From NCBI RefSeq assembly GCF_025698545.1, contig NC_068572.1, forward strand, positions 1,798,001 through 1,862,000: a stretch of DNA of 64,000 bases, in the 5' to 3' direction. The notes beneath the pieces were generated by a model. The model worked only from the letters and a program-made list of their open reading frames with translations. It made no database searches and was not told where the DNA came from. Of the stretch, positions 34,282 to 48,200 are shown in pieces. How positions within the stretch are numbered: position 1 is the stretch's first letter; each line of letters begins with the position of its first letter. The position numbers and the translations under genes were made by a program. The DNA is from Gossypium raimondii (taxonomy: Eukaryota; Streptophyta; Magnoliopsida; Malvales; Malvaceae).

Positions 34282-36977
34282 TTACCTCTGTAAAGAAATT
34301 CCTCTCCTTCGAAGGATGTAGTATACGAGAAGGACCAGACAGCCAATCAAGATTTTACCATTTGATATGACCACCCGATGATTACCGAACTTCAAAGTGA
34401 TATTAGAAAACCAAGATAGAAAGCCATGGGATTGTCCGTACAGTTTCAAATTTGCCTGCTTTGAATCTCTCTCTCCATTAAGCAGGCTGCTGGTCTTTAA
34501 GCCTTTTGGTGTCCCCTCAGGCACATTTGAACCCTTATTGGAAGAATGAGATTCATGGTTTGCCAGAGGCAAATGTGACGAGGAGCCTTGTGGTAAATGA
34601 GTTACCTTTGTGGAATATAGGGAGTGCAATCTTCTCAAAAGGTCCTAGAATAATACATGTAAAGATGGTAAGTTGGTGCAATACTCGTATATTCCAAGAG
34701 AAAACAAAAATTATTCCCTCATAATTAATAAAATCAAGCACCACCAACACCATGACAAGCAAAGTACAAGAAAATAAATTGTTCTAAAGCTTGTCTGGTG
34801 TGAAATTGCATGATGTGAGAGAGAACCTCCTTGCAGATGCAAATCTATAAGTAGTCCAGCCTATGAAATAGATTGCATTTCAAAGGAACAAAAGATGCAT
34901 GCATATAAATAGTTGTATGAGCTAGGAACCTAATGATTCAATTAGGAAATGCCCAAATTTGACTTAAAGCAAAGCCTAACTAAACAATGAAAAAATGTTC
35001 AAGACACTGGACTTAATTTTGCAATTTCATGAAGACAAGAAATTTTCAATGTACACGACTCTTAAAACAAGAAAAAAAAAACGATCTTGAAACTTAAACC
35101 TAGAAGTTAGGACTGAAAAACAACAAATAAAGCCTATTCAAGCACCCAACTAAGATACTCAGCAGTGGAAATGTGCTAAGATAAAGCCTATTCAAGCACC
35201 CAACTAAGATACTCAGCAGTGGAAATGTGCTAAGTTACAGTCTGGGCATGAGGACCAACCTTAGCACACCACTTAATGTTAAGCATGAACCTAAAACCAA
35301 TCAACAATATATGGAAAGGCAGAACCTAAAGATAAGGCCATAGCAAATCCGAAACTTAGCCAATGTGAGATAACATAATATAAAAATTCCCTCTTTCTCG
35401 TAGGCCCATTATTAACAACTAAATAACTAAGCATAAGACTTGGCATCAATAAATAAGGTAACAAAGAACTAGGGCTCTAATACCATGTTAAGCGCAAAAG
35501 GCCACTAGCTAATTCTAAATTAACTGATGCAGAGTGACACCGTTGTACTTAACACTGTGTAAAGCTCTTCTCAACAGTGCTCCACCATCAACACAAATCA
35601 TGCTGAATCTCAACTACCAAAAACTTGTGAACAGCTAGATGAAGTATATTTATGTACACAAAAGGCGCAGACTCAATCTAACAGTGTACTAAGACATTTC
35701 TACTTAAGCATATATTACCTGTCGGTTTTTCTCTGGCAAAGCAGTTTGCTCAACCCAAGAGATTGCAAGATCGACATCACTGGAAACTGTTCCCAGAAGC
35801 ATGACAGCATACAACTCAACAACTTCAATATACTTATCAACTCCCAAGACAGAATAGCTATCACTTCCACCCTTGAAATTCGAACTTGTTTCAGCACTAG
35901 CAAGAACATAGCATTGTTCATCCACATATCTCCACTTGCTAAGAAACTCCTCAAGAAACTCTTTGGCGCCTAAAGCTGAAGCTTCTGATATTTGGAAACA
36001 TACCCTGAAGATTCAATAACGGAAGGAAATTTAGCACCATTGTCCTAGAGGTTCGGATGCCTATCCCAAGGAAAAATGTTATTGTAGCATTGAAACTAGA
36101 ACTTATATAATATAATACGGGTAAGCGTGGATATACAACTTCCATTCAGAAACGAGACCTCAGCAACACTAGCCTCAGAAAATAAGAAAGAAGGGATGAA
36201 AGCTGTACACCCATCAGGCAGTAATAGTAAAACAAAAAAAGTTCGAGATAAAAGAAAAGGGATAAAATTAAACATTTTTGGCCACCTACGAAGCTGGATT
36301 CAGAATGGGATAAAAAGTTGGAAGCAGTATATAAAACAAAAATAAGAATTGTTTTCAGTGAATAGTTATGTTAATCTCTCCATCATCTCTAAATTCATAC
36401 ATAGGAATTGAGGTATAATCCTCAAAATATATATTAAAAAATATAGAGCATAACACAAATTCATAGGTAACATAGATGAATAAAAGAAAGAAAGGATTAC
36501 CCAGTAAGAAGAACTTGAACAGGGATTGATTCAATTGAAACAAATAACGTTTTGAGCTCATTCAGAATTGTAGAAGTCCTGCAACGAATAGCATCATAAT
36601 CAGCTAAAATAAGCAAAAAGAAAGCTATAACATGTTCCTTTTTCAATTTTCCCCCCTACCAAACAAAGCTATACCTGGAGAGTTGTTTCAAGGACTGAAC
36701 CAAGACCATACCAGCAGCCTCCATCGCTTCATACAAATCAAACTCAGAATCATCATCAATCGATACATTGGGACTGCCTCTTTGCTTTATTATGGAAGAA
36801 GCTAATGATGCAGCCTCCTCATACATGGAGCAAACCAAGAAGCTATTACAACAATCAAAACCAAATTCATCAGTAGCTTGTCACACAAAAATATATATTT
36901 AAAAACAAAAGTTGTCAAATTCATCATTGAAATTACCTTTCGGAGCGTTCAATCTCTGCCCAAATTGCGTCAGCCAT
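34282..36977 (-). CDS. APEM9: APEM9/DAYU-like peroxisomal tail-anchored protein
   Basis: Five exons, 311 aa: 36937-36977, 36675-36842, 36501-36578, 35719-36004 and 34282-34644, all joining in frame. The N-terminus (MADAIWAEIERSESFLVCSM) and the helical TPR-like body ('EEAASLASSIIKQ', 'GAKEFLEEFLSKW', 'VELYAVMLLG') match my recollection of Arabidopsis APEM9. One hydrophobic helix near residues 288-303 (KILIGCLVLLVYYIL) followed by RRR forms a C-terminal tail anchor. In plants APEM9 anchors the PEX1-PEX6 ATPases on the peroxisome membrane for PEX5 recycling, the role PEX26 or Pex15 plays elsewhere. Intron 4 holds a perfect 54-bp tandem duplication. The final codon is followed by TAA inside a donor-like AG|GTAAG, so a longer spliced form is conceivable but unsupported. 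Confidence 0.82.
35127..35234. repeat. Perfect 54-bp tandem duplication in APEM9 intron 4
   Basis: 35127-35180 and 35181-35234 are identical. It lies well away from both splice sites of the 1.07-kb intron, and the identity implies recency. Confidence 0.9.
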
Positions 36978-37544
36978 TTTGGGCGTCTGATAAAATTAAG
37001 GTAAAAATGAAGATAACGCAACGAGCTTTGTATTCAATCTAACCCAAATGTGAAGTTATCTTCACTCGGAATCAGAATTGATTAAATTCGAATAAATGAT
37101 TCAAATAAACAAATAAAAACTTAAAATTATTGAAATGATTTCTTTTTTGCAATGGTTCATCCGTTCATTTTCCTTCCTCAGATTATCTTTTAGGGTAAAT
37201 TGTACTCAACTCTAAGACTATTAGTAAATTTATACTTTGATTACTCAATTTTAAAAAATTATAAATTAGCCATTGAACTATTTGAACCGTTAAATTGCCA
37301 ACAAATATCAAATGGTTGTTAACGAGCAGCGCCCTGAATATTTCCAAAATCAGCCTTTTTTTTATTTTTTTTATTTTTCGGTCCAAAATCAATCTATTTC
37401 CATAAATATTGAAAAAAAAAACAATGCATTTCCCTAAATATTTTTTAAAATCAACATTGTTTTTCAAATTTAACTTTTTCTAACATCCAGAACAAAAAAA
37501 TATATATTTTATGGACTCTTCCTATTAACACATAATTTTAATAT

Positions 37545-37815
37545 TTTTTTATCTTAAAACCTTAAACCTTAAGTCATGAACTTCGTACCCAAACTATAAA
37601 CTCAAAACCTCAAACATGAACCTTGAACCTGAACTTAAATATTAGGGTCCGATTTGGGGTTCGAGGTCTGAGATTTAAGTTCAAGTTTGGGATTTAGGAT
37701 TCTAGATTTAAGGTTCGAGGTTTATGATTCGAAGTTTAGGATTTGATGTTTAGGATTTAAGGTTCATGATTTGAGTTCAAGATTTAAGGTTCGAGATTCA
37801 AGATTTAGGATAAAA
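37545..37815. repeat. Degenerate telomere-like minisatellite, inverted halves
   Basis: The first part is C-strand-like ('accttaaaccttaagtcatg', 'cctcaaacatgaacc'). The second is G-strand-like with ~7- and 14-bp periodicity ('gggatttaggattc', 'ggttcgaggtttatgattcg', 'gatttaaggttc'). It resembles decayed CCCTAAA/TTTAGGG repeats in head-to-head order. It may instead be an unrelated minisatellite with a TTTAGG-like unit. Confidence 0.5.
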
Positions 37816-37899
37816 ATTATCAAAATTGTGTAAATAATATGAAAAAATTGCTAAAATATCGTTTAATAATTAGAAAGGGATTATAAATGGTATGTTTAT

Positions 37900-38418
37900 T
37901 TTTATATTTTATGTTTTCCATAAAAATGAAATTGAACTACGATCAATGATAATTAAATTGAATCAAAATTCATTGTCAGTTTATTGATTTTTTTATAACA
38001 ATGTTTATGTAAGATTTTAAATTGTTTTCACCATATTAAATATTAAATATTTATTATAAATTATAAATTATAAAAGTTAAATATAAATATAAATCCAAAA
38101 AAGAAAAACTAGATTAATTTGGATAATTACAATTTTGAACTTAAATCGAAAGATGAAATATATCTAATTACACCCAATCTCAACCTCACGTCTAATTAAA
38201 GAATTATAAAATTTTAAGCCCACAGCAACATCAACGGTGCCAACTGAGGAACATTGATTTTTTGCTTGGTCTTAATTTTTATTGAATTCTCTAATAGTTG
38301 TTTTATGTGATGCCAATCTCAAAAATTATGAATATAAATATTTTCATAACCAATATCATTTCCGCATTTGTTAACGGAATTCCAATTCTATATATTCAAA
38401 ATGCAAGCTAATAACATA

Positions 38419-38452
<34 letters not shown>

Positions 38453-39025
38453 TGTCCTGTAATTTATATAGTACATTTTTATTAATTCTTCCAATTTATC
38501 CTTGTTACCTATATTTCATTTTTATATTATCTTAAAACAATGGAAGTACATCCATATCTATTTTCATTTTACTCGAAGTTCATAACTACCCTCACAACAA
38601 TGTTAAGATTTGAACCTGAATTCTCTTTTTAATGTGTGCCAAAAACAAAATCTAAATCGGAACCAAACCAAAAGCCACAACTCAAATCGATTTTTGATTT
38701 TCTTGATTTTTATCTCAACCCTAAAAGCAAGTTGAGGAAATCTCATTCTACCAACCAACCATATCATTCATTCCCTACAGCAATTGGAAAGCCTAAAGCA
38801 GCTGAAATTGAATGAAGAAGCAGACACTATTGACTTTTCAACTTCGTATTTCATGTCAAACTTTGCCTTCAATGCTCAAAACAAAGACCTAACACTAAAT
38901 GCTCCCACAATTTTCGGATTTTTAAACATCATCCATCATCCATCACACTACAATTTGGCCATCTAATGTCAATTTTCAGATCAATTTACTCTTTAAGAAC
39001 AGTACAACAAAACCTTACAACTACA
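37900..39025. repeat. Direct repeat flanking APEM9, right copy
   Basis: Counterpart of 32785-33655. It includes the extra block 'cattccctacagcaattgga' and a 30-bp (AT)n run at 38420-38449. It ends about 200 bases before the stop codon of the SPOT1-like gene. Confidence 0.8.
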
Positions 39026-39226
39026 AAACTATATTTTTCCATGTCTTCACCATTTTTGCCACTTTCTCTTCTTTTTATGAAGCTATCATTTCTAGTACAG
39101 CTTTGTTGTTGTGAATGCTAACCTGTGTGATTATCGCGGGGGAAAATTTTTTAGCCCTTTGTGAGATGGTCTACAATAAGGCTTTGAGCCGATTACTGCT
39201 ACCATTTTTGCAACCATGACTTTAAC

Positions 39227-42200
39227 TCAGTTGATCTTAGGTTTTGGTCGTCTAGGTTTTAGCACAAGATAGAGAATACCCAAAACAATCAAGAAAGCAG
39301 GTATTGTTGTTGCGTCAAACTCTACTTGCACTTTCCTGTCTTTCGTGCAATGAATCGGATGAAGAAGGGCTATGGTTGCATTCACTTGATCAACAAACCT
39401 GCATTTAAAATTAGATTTAAGAAATCAAAGGATATTACCTACAAAATTGGACCATCCTCCAATGAAATATCAAAAAGAATTTAAATCACATTCACCTGTC
39501 ATTTTCAGTACAACAGAAATATCACACCATCAAAAACTTAATTTTAAGATATAAGATATTACCACATAGTAGCGCATTGAGGAACACTGGAAAATCATTA
39601 CCGAACATAATATTAAGTTGCTACCAACTATGAATTCAGTCAATTGATACAACAGTAAGTCCACATCTTCATCAACAAAACAACTGCACAATATATTTGC
39701 TACTTGAGATTTATGTGCTTCACCTCATTTCTTTCCCATTATTTACATGTTAGAAAAGATTTCCATTCATTTCCTCGGCAGGGGTTTCATTAACACCGTC
39801 TTTTACAAAAACTAGAAGTTTTTCATAAGAATTTCACGACACTACTTATTAATGTATTAGATGCTCAAAGAAAGAAATTGCATCAGTTGCTAGAAGCTCT
39901 GGCAAGATTACTGAATGCAAAACAATGATCTGAATTTATCTGCAAGACTATTTTTGAAATTTAACCAAATAACAGAAGGGCATCAAAATAAAATGAAAAT
40001 TTTAGCAAAAACAGACCCTTTGGTTGCGTCCTCTAAGGTATACAGCAGTTTCATGGCATCGGTGTATCTCAATTCACCAGCAATAGTTGAAATCTACAAA
40101 AGGAGAAATGCATGTTAACCCATAAACAGTCACCACCATCATGACAATACAATGTGGCATTAATTGAATTAATCAAATAACAACATCAACGATGACAATA
40201 AGCAAATGCACTTACTCTTCTCCATAAGCTGACAACATAATTATACTTGTTCACTAGCTCACGCTCCTGAGATTGGAAGTGTTTAAAGGTTTTCTCAGCT
40301 GCTATTGGTTAAGTCTCACTTTGTAGCAACTCCATTTTTAACAAGTCGGGAATGAAAACAATCTAAAAGCAGATCTTAATTCAAAAGATGAACACAATAA
40401 ACCACAGGAAGATTTTTCAGCATCAGAAGTTGACCAGGAACCCAATCAAACAGCAGAACATTTTTTCGCGGGAGCAGTCATGGCTTTAATCCCACAGCCA
40501 TGGTTATACCTTAAATCCCAAGCTTTCTTTTGAAGACTCAAAAATGAAACATTAACAATAAATGTTATTTTCATAGAAAATGTTAAACTACTATAAGAGA
40601 TATATCAAATATCTCAATAAAAAATTTGGACGAATCCCCCCGATACTATCCTTGTTTCAGATCTTTTAGCTGTATGCCTCCTGTGTCTTTAGCTCCTTAT
40701 AGTTGACAGGTTAGACAGACACTTAGATACATACACGCACCTATACACAACCATACTTGAGTTGAAGCAACATAAATCCCAAGTCTATGGGGTTATGAAA
40801 AAGCCACAAGAAAAGGATACTTGTACGCTCCCAAAGTAGAAGGTGCATGGCTGAATTGACCAGTTTTATCGACTCTTCAAGAGTTGAGATGATGTAGCTC
40901 CGAGCAATTGTATCTGATTGAAATTTTGATATCTGCCAACCTTGAGAAGTAATGGAGAAAGGATTGCATCCCACGGACCATATCCAATCCTGTAAATTAT
41001 AAGCAACAAAATATGCATAAATTATTTAGGGCGACCTGTCTCAGCCAACATGCTATATCCACCTCATTGTAAATGTCAGCCTTTTGTAAGTACATGGGAC
41101 TCACATGTTGAGTCAACATGACATAATATGCATTGAACAATCAAAGTTTATGCAGAAATAGTGCATCCCAGATATTTATCAAGTATTGAAATCCACATAT
41201 CTAGAACAGAATGCAATGTTAGTTTTCCTTTCAGGTGGGTTCACTAGGTTCTCAATGTATTGTCATGTAAGGAGAGCGACACTTAGGATACCCCATTGGA
41301 GCTACTATTGCAGGATCTTACTCATAGTGGGATTTCATTTAACTGAACCTGTAGCTCACATGTTATTAAATGATAGGAGAAATTGCTACACTTTCTTTTC
41401 TTTTATAAAAAGTTACCAGATGTTGATACAAATTCATGTGAACCTATATCAGATTGTAAACTGAAGACAGATACACTACTTATTTCTGAAAGTTATCAAA
41501 TACCAGACTTCATCTTAGTCAAAAGCCATGTTCATACATCCTGTATCTGATCTGTTGTTTCTGAGGCATGTTTCAGAGGGATTGAAACAGAACATGTCAC
41601 TAATAGCAGACAAACAAAAATAGGGCCATTAATATGCATAAATATCCTGCATCCATGCATGCATATACACATTTGTGGTCTGTGAGTTTTAGAGTAGAGA
41701 AACTAAAATAAAATAAAATTTATAAGGATGAAAATAAAAAGAAAATGACAAACAAGCATAACCGCACCAGGCCCATGCATAATGGGAAAAAGGAACAGTC
41801 AGATCATTATTCACTTTGTTTAAATTGTAAACATTTAAAAGGACTGACTGTTAAGATTGACTGCAAGCATCAGGATTACGTAATCATAAGTAAGATTTCA
41901 GTTGTATATCTAAACTATCAAACCTCAATTGCAGTTCCATGAGCATGACTGTAGACAAGCTGAAGGGGAAGCAAACCAGCCAGATGTTCAGAAACAGCAG
42001 CCAAAGCAGGCTTGATGGGTCTCCTGAATCCAGGTGAAAGAACAAAATCAGTAGAACACAAAAGGAATGCATTCTGATTGGATGATGAAACCCCTCCTTT
42101 TATTGGTTGGAAGAGAAAGGAATGCCAGAATCACAAACCTCAAATCCCACAAAAGGGATTTTCCATTACACTGCAGATGGCTTTCCCAGGATGACGACTC

Positions 42201-45200
42201 TGATTGGACAACAATAACCATATCAGAAAGCGCTTTGGCCTGATAATGTTTGTCCACTAATAATGGATCGGTATGAATGAACCAGAAGATTGGAACTTCA
42301 AGAGTGGAACGGCTATGAGCATGTGATCCTGAATGAAGAATTAAGGGCAATGTTAAATCCAAATGAGAAATGAAACCAACAATAGTTTAGTTAGGCTCCT
42401 ACAAGCGACAAAAATGATACACAAGGCATCATGATTTTACATAATGTACACCATCAATTCCATATACTGTTCACATTAAATTGGCACACAAATTTAGGAA
42501 CAAAAAGTCTGTTTTAATAGTATTGATGTTCAATGGGTTTAAATTCCAAAAACATAAAAATAATTGCTGAAATTTATTTTCAAATTAGAGAACTGAAGAA
42601 TTTAAAAATGTTCAAAAAAGGAATAGTGAAAGTTGTAAGATGTTGCAAAATAGAATGTTGAAGAGTTAATTAGGAATAAGGGAGTTACAGAATTCATGCT
42701 TGTGAAATAAAGGAACAAATATTTTAAGAACCAGTGACTGATAATAAAACAGAGAAACTGATACCAGAGTTTTGAGAATACCTAGAATGACGACCATTGG
42801 AAGAAAATGAAAAAATAAAAACTATTTCAACCTTGTTTTTTTTTCCTTTCTTAGAAAAGCCAATTAGTCAGACAGAGAGAAGCTAAATTCAGATTCAAAT
42901 ACAAATGAAACATATCAATGTTATCAAGATAAAGAGTTCTTAATTTTGCTATAGGTAGTCATCAAAATGACAGCTCCAAAAAAAGGATTTTGTTTTCCAG
43001 CAAGCATTATGAACACGGATCTGACCTTTGAGAGATCCATGAGTATTCAGCCTCCGCAACTGATACTGGAGAATTGAAGAATCAATATAGGAACGGGTAC
43101 TTTTCCTGTATGTTCCATTAACAAGCAAATATGGGACAGCTGCTGCTCGTCGCGCCACAGAAAATGCCATTGCCAAAGCAGGATCCTCTGAAAGTGCTAA
43201 CCTATAATTTGCAAAACAAATTAGTACAGCCAGGAACCAAATTTACAAGCCAAAAAACTATTACGAAAGAAAGTTAAAAAAGAAAACAACAAAAAGTCTT
43301 CAATAACATTGGAATAGAAATAAATGATGCATGGAATTTCCACAGAAGCATCTCATGCAGACCTAAAGATATAGAAGAATATGGGCAGCATCACCACGTG
43401 GGTTCAGTGAAATAACTGGGGGTGAGGATTTGGTAGACTCTCTCATGGATGAGGATTTGGGATCCCAAAACTTAAGCTATAGTCACTCTCATGCAGAATG
43501 CAGGGAAGCTAATCGAGAGATCAAACTATCTCAGATTTTACTTTGTTCATTTGTTGTATCTATAAGGCTTAAGTCTGAGAATTATGTTTCTTCAAGTTAG
43601 CACTGAAGGTTATTTGGTGTATGTTTCTTGAGTTTGAGCATCAAGGGAATTTTTGCCGTTTACAATTTGCTAGAATGTCAGATAGTCTGATTTGTAGTTT
43701 TGAGTTTTCTTTATCAAAATAGTGTAAAACCCTTATAAGACTAGGAAAAGAATATTATTGTAAATGAATAAATTATTCATTTATTTATAAATTATAAATT
43801 AATATTTATTAGTTTATAAAGAACCTTATGTTTTCAATCCATATTCAAGTACTTATTATTTTGTTTTAATAAGATAATGAATGACTTATAAATGACAAAA
43901 ACCAAATACAATTTAAATCACCCATAAGTGATGAAGTTATTCAAGGATCATGAATATGTCTACTCATAACCAAAATCCAGATGGCAATTATAATCAGTAA
44001 TTGCAATCCAAAAAGTTCTTGCTTATCTTATCATCATCACAAAACTCCTCATTAATCCCCATTTCCGAGAATACAGAATTACTCTTAATTTAATTTAAAC
44101 TTACTTCCATTCATATCTTCCATTTCCTACAAAGTTAAAAGAAACAACGGATCGTGTATAACAAAAAGACAACCATGTGTCTATCTTTCTAGGACGGGAA
44201 AAAAACAAAAGGAAAAATAAAACAAAGAATAGTTCAGAATGCGTACACATGCTGACTGAACATAACTTTCTGTGAAGGTATCAACAAAGAGGAAAGCCCA
44301 TCCTGGAGTGCCCTTAGGTCCACTGGCAATCTTTTAAAATGTCTAACTTTCTGTCTCCATGAAAATAAAAGAAAATTTAGTATTTTAACGAATGATCCTT
44401 GAAAACTTTTTCCATGCATCATACCTCCTTTGTAATGAAAAACAACTGATACGATATCTTCTCATAATAATGGAAAGCACCATCAGCAACTGAAGGAGAT
44501 ATGATGTGTCTCACAGATCCCCACAGGGTTGCACCAAGTTGTGCAAGGAAAGTATCCCGAGCAACCGTGTAGTTTTGGAATTTCTGCACAGAAACAACTC
44601 AATTCCAAAGAACTGCAATTGTCGGATTTCAAGACAACCATATTTTGAATAGCAGTGTGGTTACTAAAGATGATCCCTACAAGTACTAAAGAAAATGTTA
44701 TACTGGCATTTCTTCAAGGAAATAAACATACCTCATGAGTATCACTAAACAAATTCCAGCTCTCCATCCGTTTTAAAGCATCTACAGCCTTCATACGGTG
44801 GCTTTCATCATACTCTTCATTTTCAAATGACTGAAGCTCATCTTTCAAATCCCGCATTCTCTCATCAAGCTCTGAAATCATAAAAATTGTAAGTGGAGAA
44901 ACTTACCCCATATTTTTCATTAGAAACTTGCAGAATATAAAATTGCATAGCACTTCAACTCGTACAAAAAGACAATATTAAGACTAAAAGGATATTGATT
45001 TTCTATAAAACAATTATCTTTTATGTTCACGGCCTGACAAATAAACAGGCAAACCATTAAATAAATTAAATATGTGATAAACATTTAGGCAGTTAAAATC
45101 TCAAAGAACAATGTTACCCTTCAAACTATATATTGTTCCTTTGTAACAAAAAAATAAGTGACTCAAAAGCAAAGTTCATTGCAAAAGCATGAGACACCAA

Positions 45201-48200
45201 TAAATCTTAAATTAAACAAACTCGATAAGAATGGTCTGCTTTAACACTAACCAACTACCCTAATAACCTATGTTGTTTTGACTCTTCATGTTCCTTAAAG
45301 CGACTCTGCTGGATGCATATTAAAGACCCCAAACTGGAAGCTAAAAGAAGGTATAATCCTCCAATATAAGGGATGCATATGATAATGTCCCCAATCCAAG
45401 CAAAATACTTCATGAATCCCCTGGAAGCTTTCCCCAAAAGTGGAACCACAAAATGAAAATTAGAAATGAGATAAATAACATGAGCAGTACCATCACAAAG
45501 AGCAAGCTTGACCTTCCTTCCTTTGCAATGCTTGAAAGCAAAAAGCTCATAGATATCAATCTCCGCCAGAAGAATATCAATTGCCTGATGATCTTTCTAC
45601 AATATTAAATGCATAGTCAATTAAGGCAGGAAACTGCATAAACCTAATAGAAAGAGAAGCTTCAAATGCATGGTATCATTGCTTCAATTGCCATGTATAG
45701 CTAGCATACATCACCAAATACAGCAAACTTTTCCTGAATTGCATCTTGCAAGCGATCTTCAGCTTCATCTTCGGAAATTTCTACTTGCCACAATGAGAAC
45801 AGAAGTTCAGATAAGGGGTAAGGGCACAACAATAACAACAATAATAATAATGACAGAGCACTATGTGATGAAAAGCACAATATTGTAAAATCTAGTGACA
45901 TTTGACACATGAGATTTAAAATATTTTACAGATCCCAATTAATTAAGCCAGTTCTCACAAAGATATCAAGCATAATAAGGGAAAAATATTCCACTAAACT
46001 TTGGTAGCCATAATAAACTAATATATCAATGTTGACAAGTGAAAACCCAATACTAAAATCACCATACTAACAAAAAAAATAGCAAACACAGATGTCAAAG
46101 AAATTACTGACAGATAACAAGCAAGCACATTAATATCACCTTCGACAGCACCTATGGTCTTTCCCACATTAGGCAAACTTAATTCTGTTCGCACACCTTC
46201 TCCACCAACAGCAGGTCCCCAGGAAAAAGGTCCAGCAGTCAAATCGATGAAAGCCCACCTGATACAGTTGTAATAATAACATATACACATATAAGAACAT
46301 CCTTTGTTTGTGTTTCTCTCTGTACTGCAGTGTAAATGGGAGAGCAAAGGAGAGGGGGGGAGAGAAGGATATTTAGATGTTGGAACCTGTCCTTTCCAAT
46401 CCATGTATCTGTTAGACATTCTTCATGGTAGTCGTTGAAGTCCCCGGACTTTAAGTCCTTTTGAAGAAGAAGCTTCATATCTTCGTTCTTCCCATTTAAT
46501 AACTTGAGATATTTATCATACATATATTAACAAAAGGAAAATGTTAAACAAATTATGCAGATTTTTCAAAGTCTAACGCATATTGATAATGCATCAAACA
46601 GAAAAGATGTGAAAGAAAAAAACCAAGTACCTGTGAAACTTTGTTCTGAATTATTTCAGCAGTGGTCTTTCCTTGATACAACTTCTCGACATTCATCAGT
46701 GCATCTAAGCAAATATTGTGCCATTCCACCTAAAAGTTCATCAACCAAATTTAAAAATTAATAAATTAATAAAAAAATTGAAATAATTAATAAATTAATC
46801 AGTAGCTTCTTTGTGAACAACAAAATGATATGACACATATGATAATTTACTCTAAAATGAATTGAATTTTCCAGCATCCTTTTGGCACTAGCTGTAAATA
46901 TTCAGCTATCGACACTGAGAAACCAGTATTACAAGTTCACAAAAAATAACTGAGATTACCAAGTTAAAGTCTAAGGAATGAAGTGCATTTTAAGGTCATA
47001 ACCAGGAGAAAATATGGCCTACAATTCCTATTGTATAATTAACCAATCACAATACTGAATTGCGTAGGGCCCACAAAGATGTAATGTGGAACCATGCTAT
47101 TAAGTAGTGGACCCCTACATCATTGAAGTAGAAAAAAATTCTAGATTGGACACTCCCCACACCAGATATCCACAATAATACAATAAAAAGAATCAAGGAA
47201 GAACTAGTTAAAATACTGGGATTAGTAGAGCAAGTTTATGACCAATATGCTCAGATTAACAGATCAAAACCAAAGTAATTACACAAATACATTGCATTAG
47301 GACAAGGGGCATACCGTGTCAGCTTCTTCTGTAACTGTCCATGCAAACTTTACCATTGGATGCTTTCCATACAAGGGTTTCTTAATATTATCAAGAGCTG
47401 CAATTATTCAGCAACTTAATATATTAATTCTAGAAAACAAGTAGGAAAATTTTATCAAGAATCCAAACAACTACAAAGAAAATAAGAACCAGTCAATTTC
47501 ATACCCAGAACATTTCCTGGAGTATTCCCTGCCTGAAGAATTTTACTTTGCAGGTCCTTATCCTGAAAAATAAAAGTTTAAGTAAAGCAGGAATCCAAGT
47601 ATGAATGTACCAGGGAAGACAATAATGAGGTAAGAAGTACTCTGCTACAAATTTACCAGGCAAGAAAAAAGAGTTAACAAGTACAGCAAGATAATAAATT
47701 ACATTTTAAAATAAAACTCAAAGCTGATAACTAATAAACAAAGAGAATGGAACTGGAACATATATAGAAACAAAGAAACCCGTAAGTACCTTTTTGAGTA
47801 AAGTTATTTCCGACTCGGATAAACCTCTCCTGCCAATTCATTTTTTTTAAAGTAAGACTTCAACAAAGAAACTGAAAACAAATAAAAAGCTGAATAGTTG
47901 ATAAAATATATAAATCAGTTGAGGTATAAATTAGCCTAAAAGACATGCATCTCTCGTGCAGCGTAGCCAATGAGTAAGTAAAGTTTACAAAATAGTAATT
48001 TCTACATCATAACTTCCACAAAATGAATTTTAGGCAAAACCAGCTTCAAATAATTTATGCATAAATCAAATGATTGCTTTGAGAAACCGGTCCATCCTTC
48101 ACAACTAAAATTGGTTTTCCCGGTCACCAATAGTTCTATGTTAAACAGATGCTTCTGTCCTAGTCAAAAATCTAAATTTAAATAATACTTTCTACTCTGT

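Larger units (their letters stand above)
36978..39226. other. Intergenic between SPOT1-like and APEM9
   Basis: Holds a diverged spacer-repeat piece at about 37190-37320, a degenerate TTTAGG-like tract (37545-37815), the right flanking repeat (37900-39025) and an (AT)n run (38420-38449). No gene is seen. Confidence 0.55.

Noticed and set aside
34240-34290. An additional 3' exon of APEM9 after the AG|GTAAG at the last codon
   Set aside because: TAA falls immediately after the last Arg, the protein already ends with the expected tail anchor, and no downstream exon is recognisable.
38784-38966. 60-codon frame shared in part with the left repeat (near 33440)
   Set aside because: In the left copy the frame is interrupted and its start block is missing. 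Similarity is explained by the duplicated non-coding repeat.
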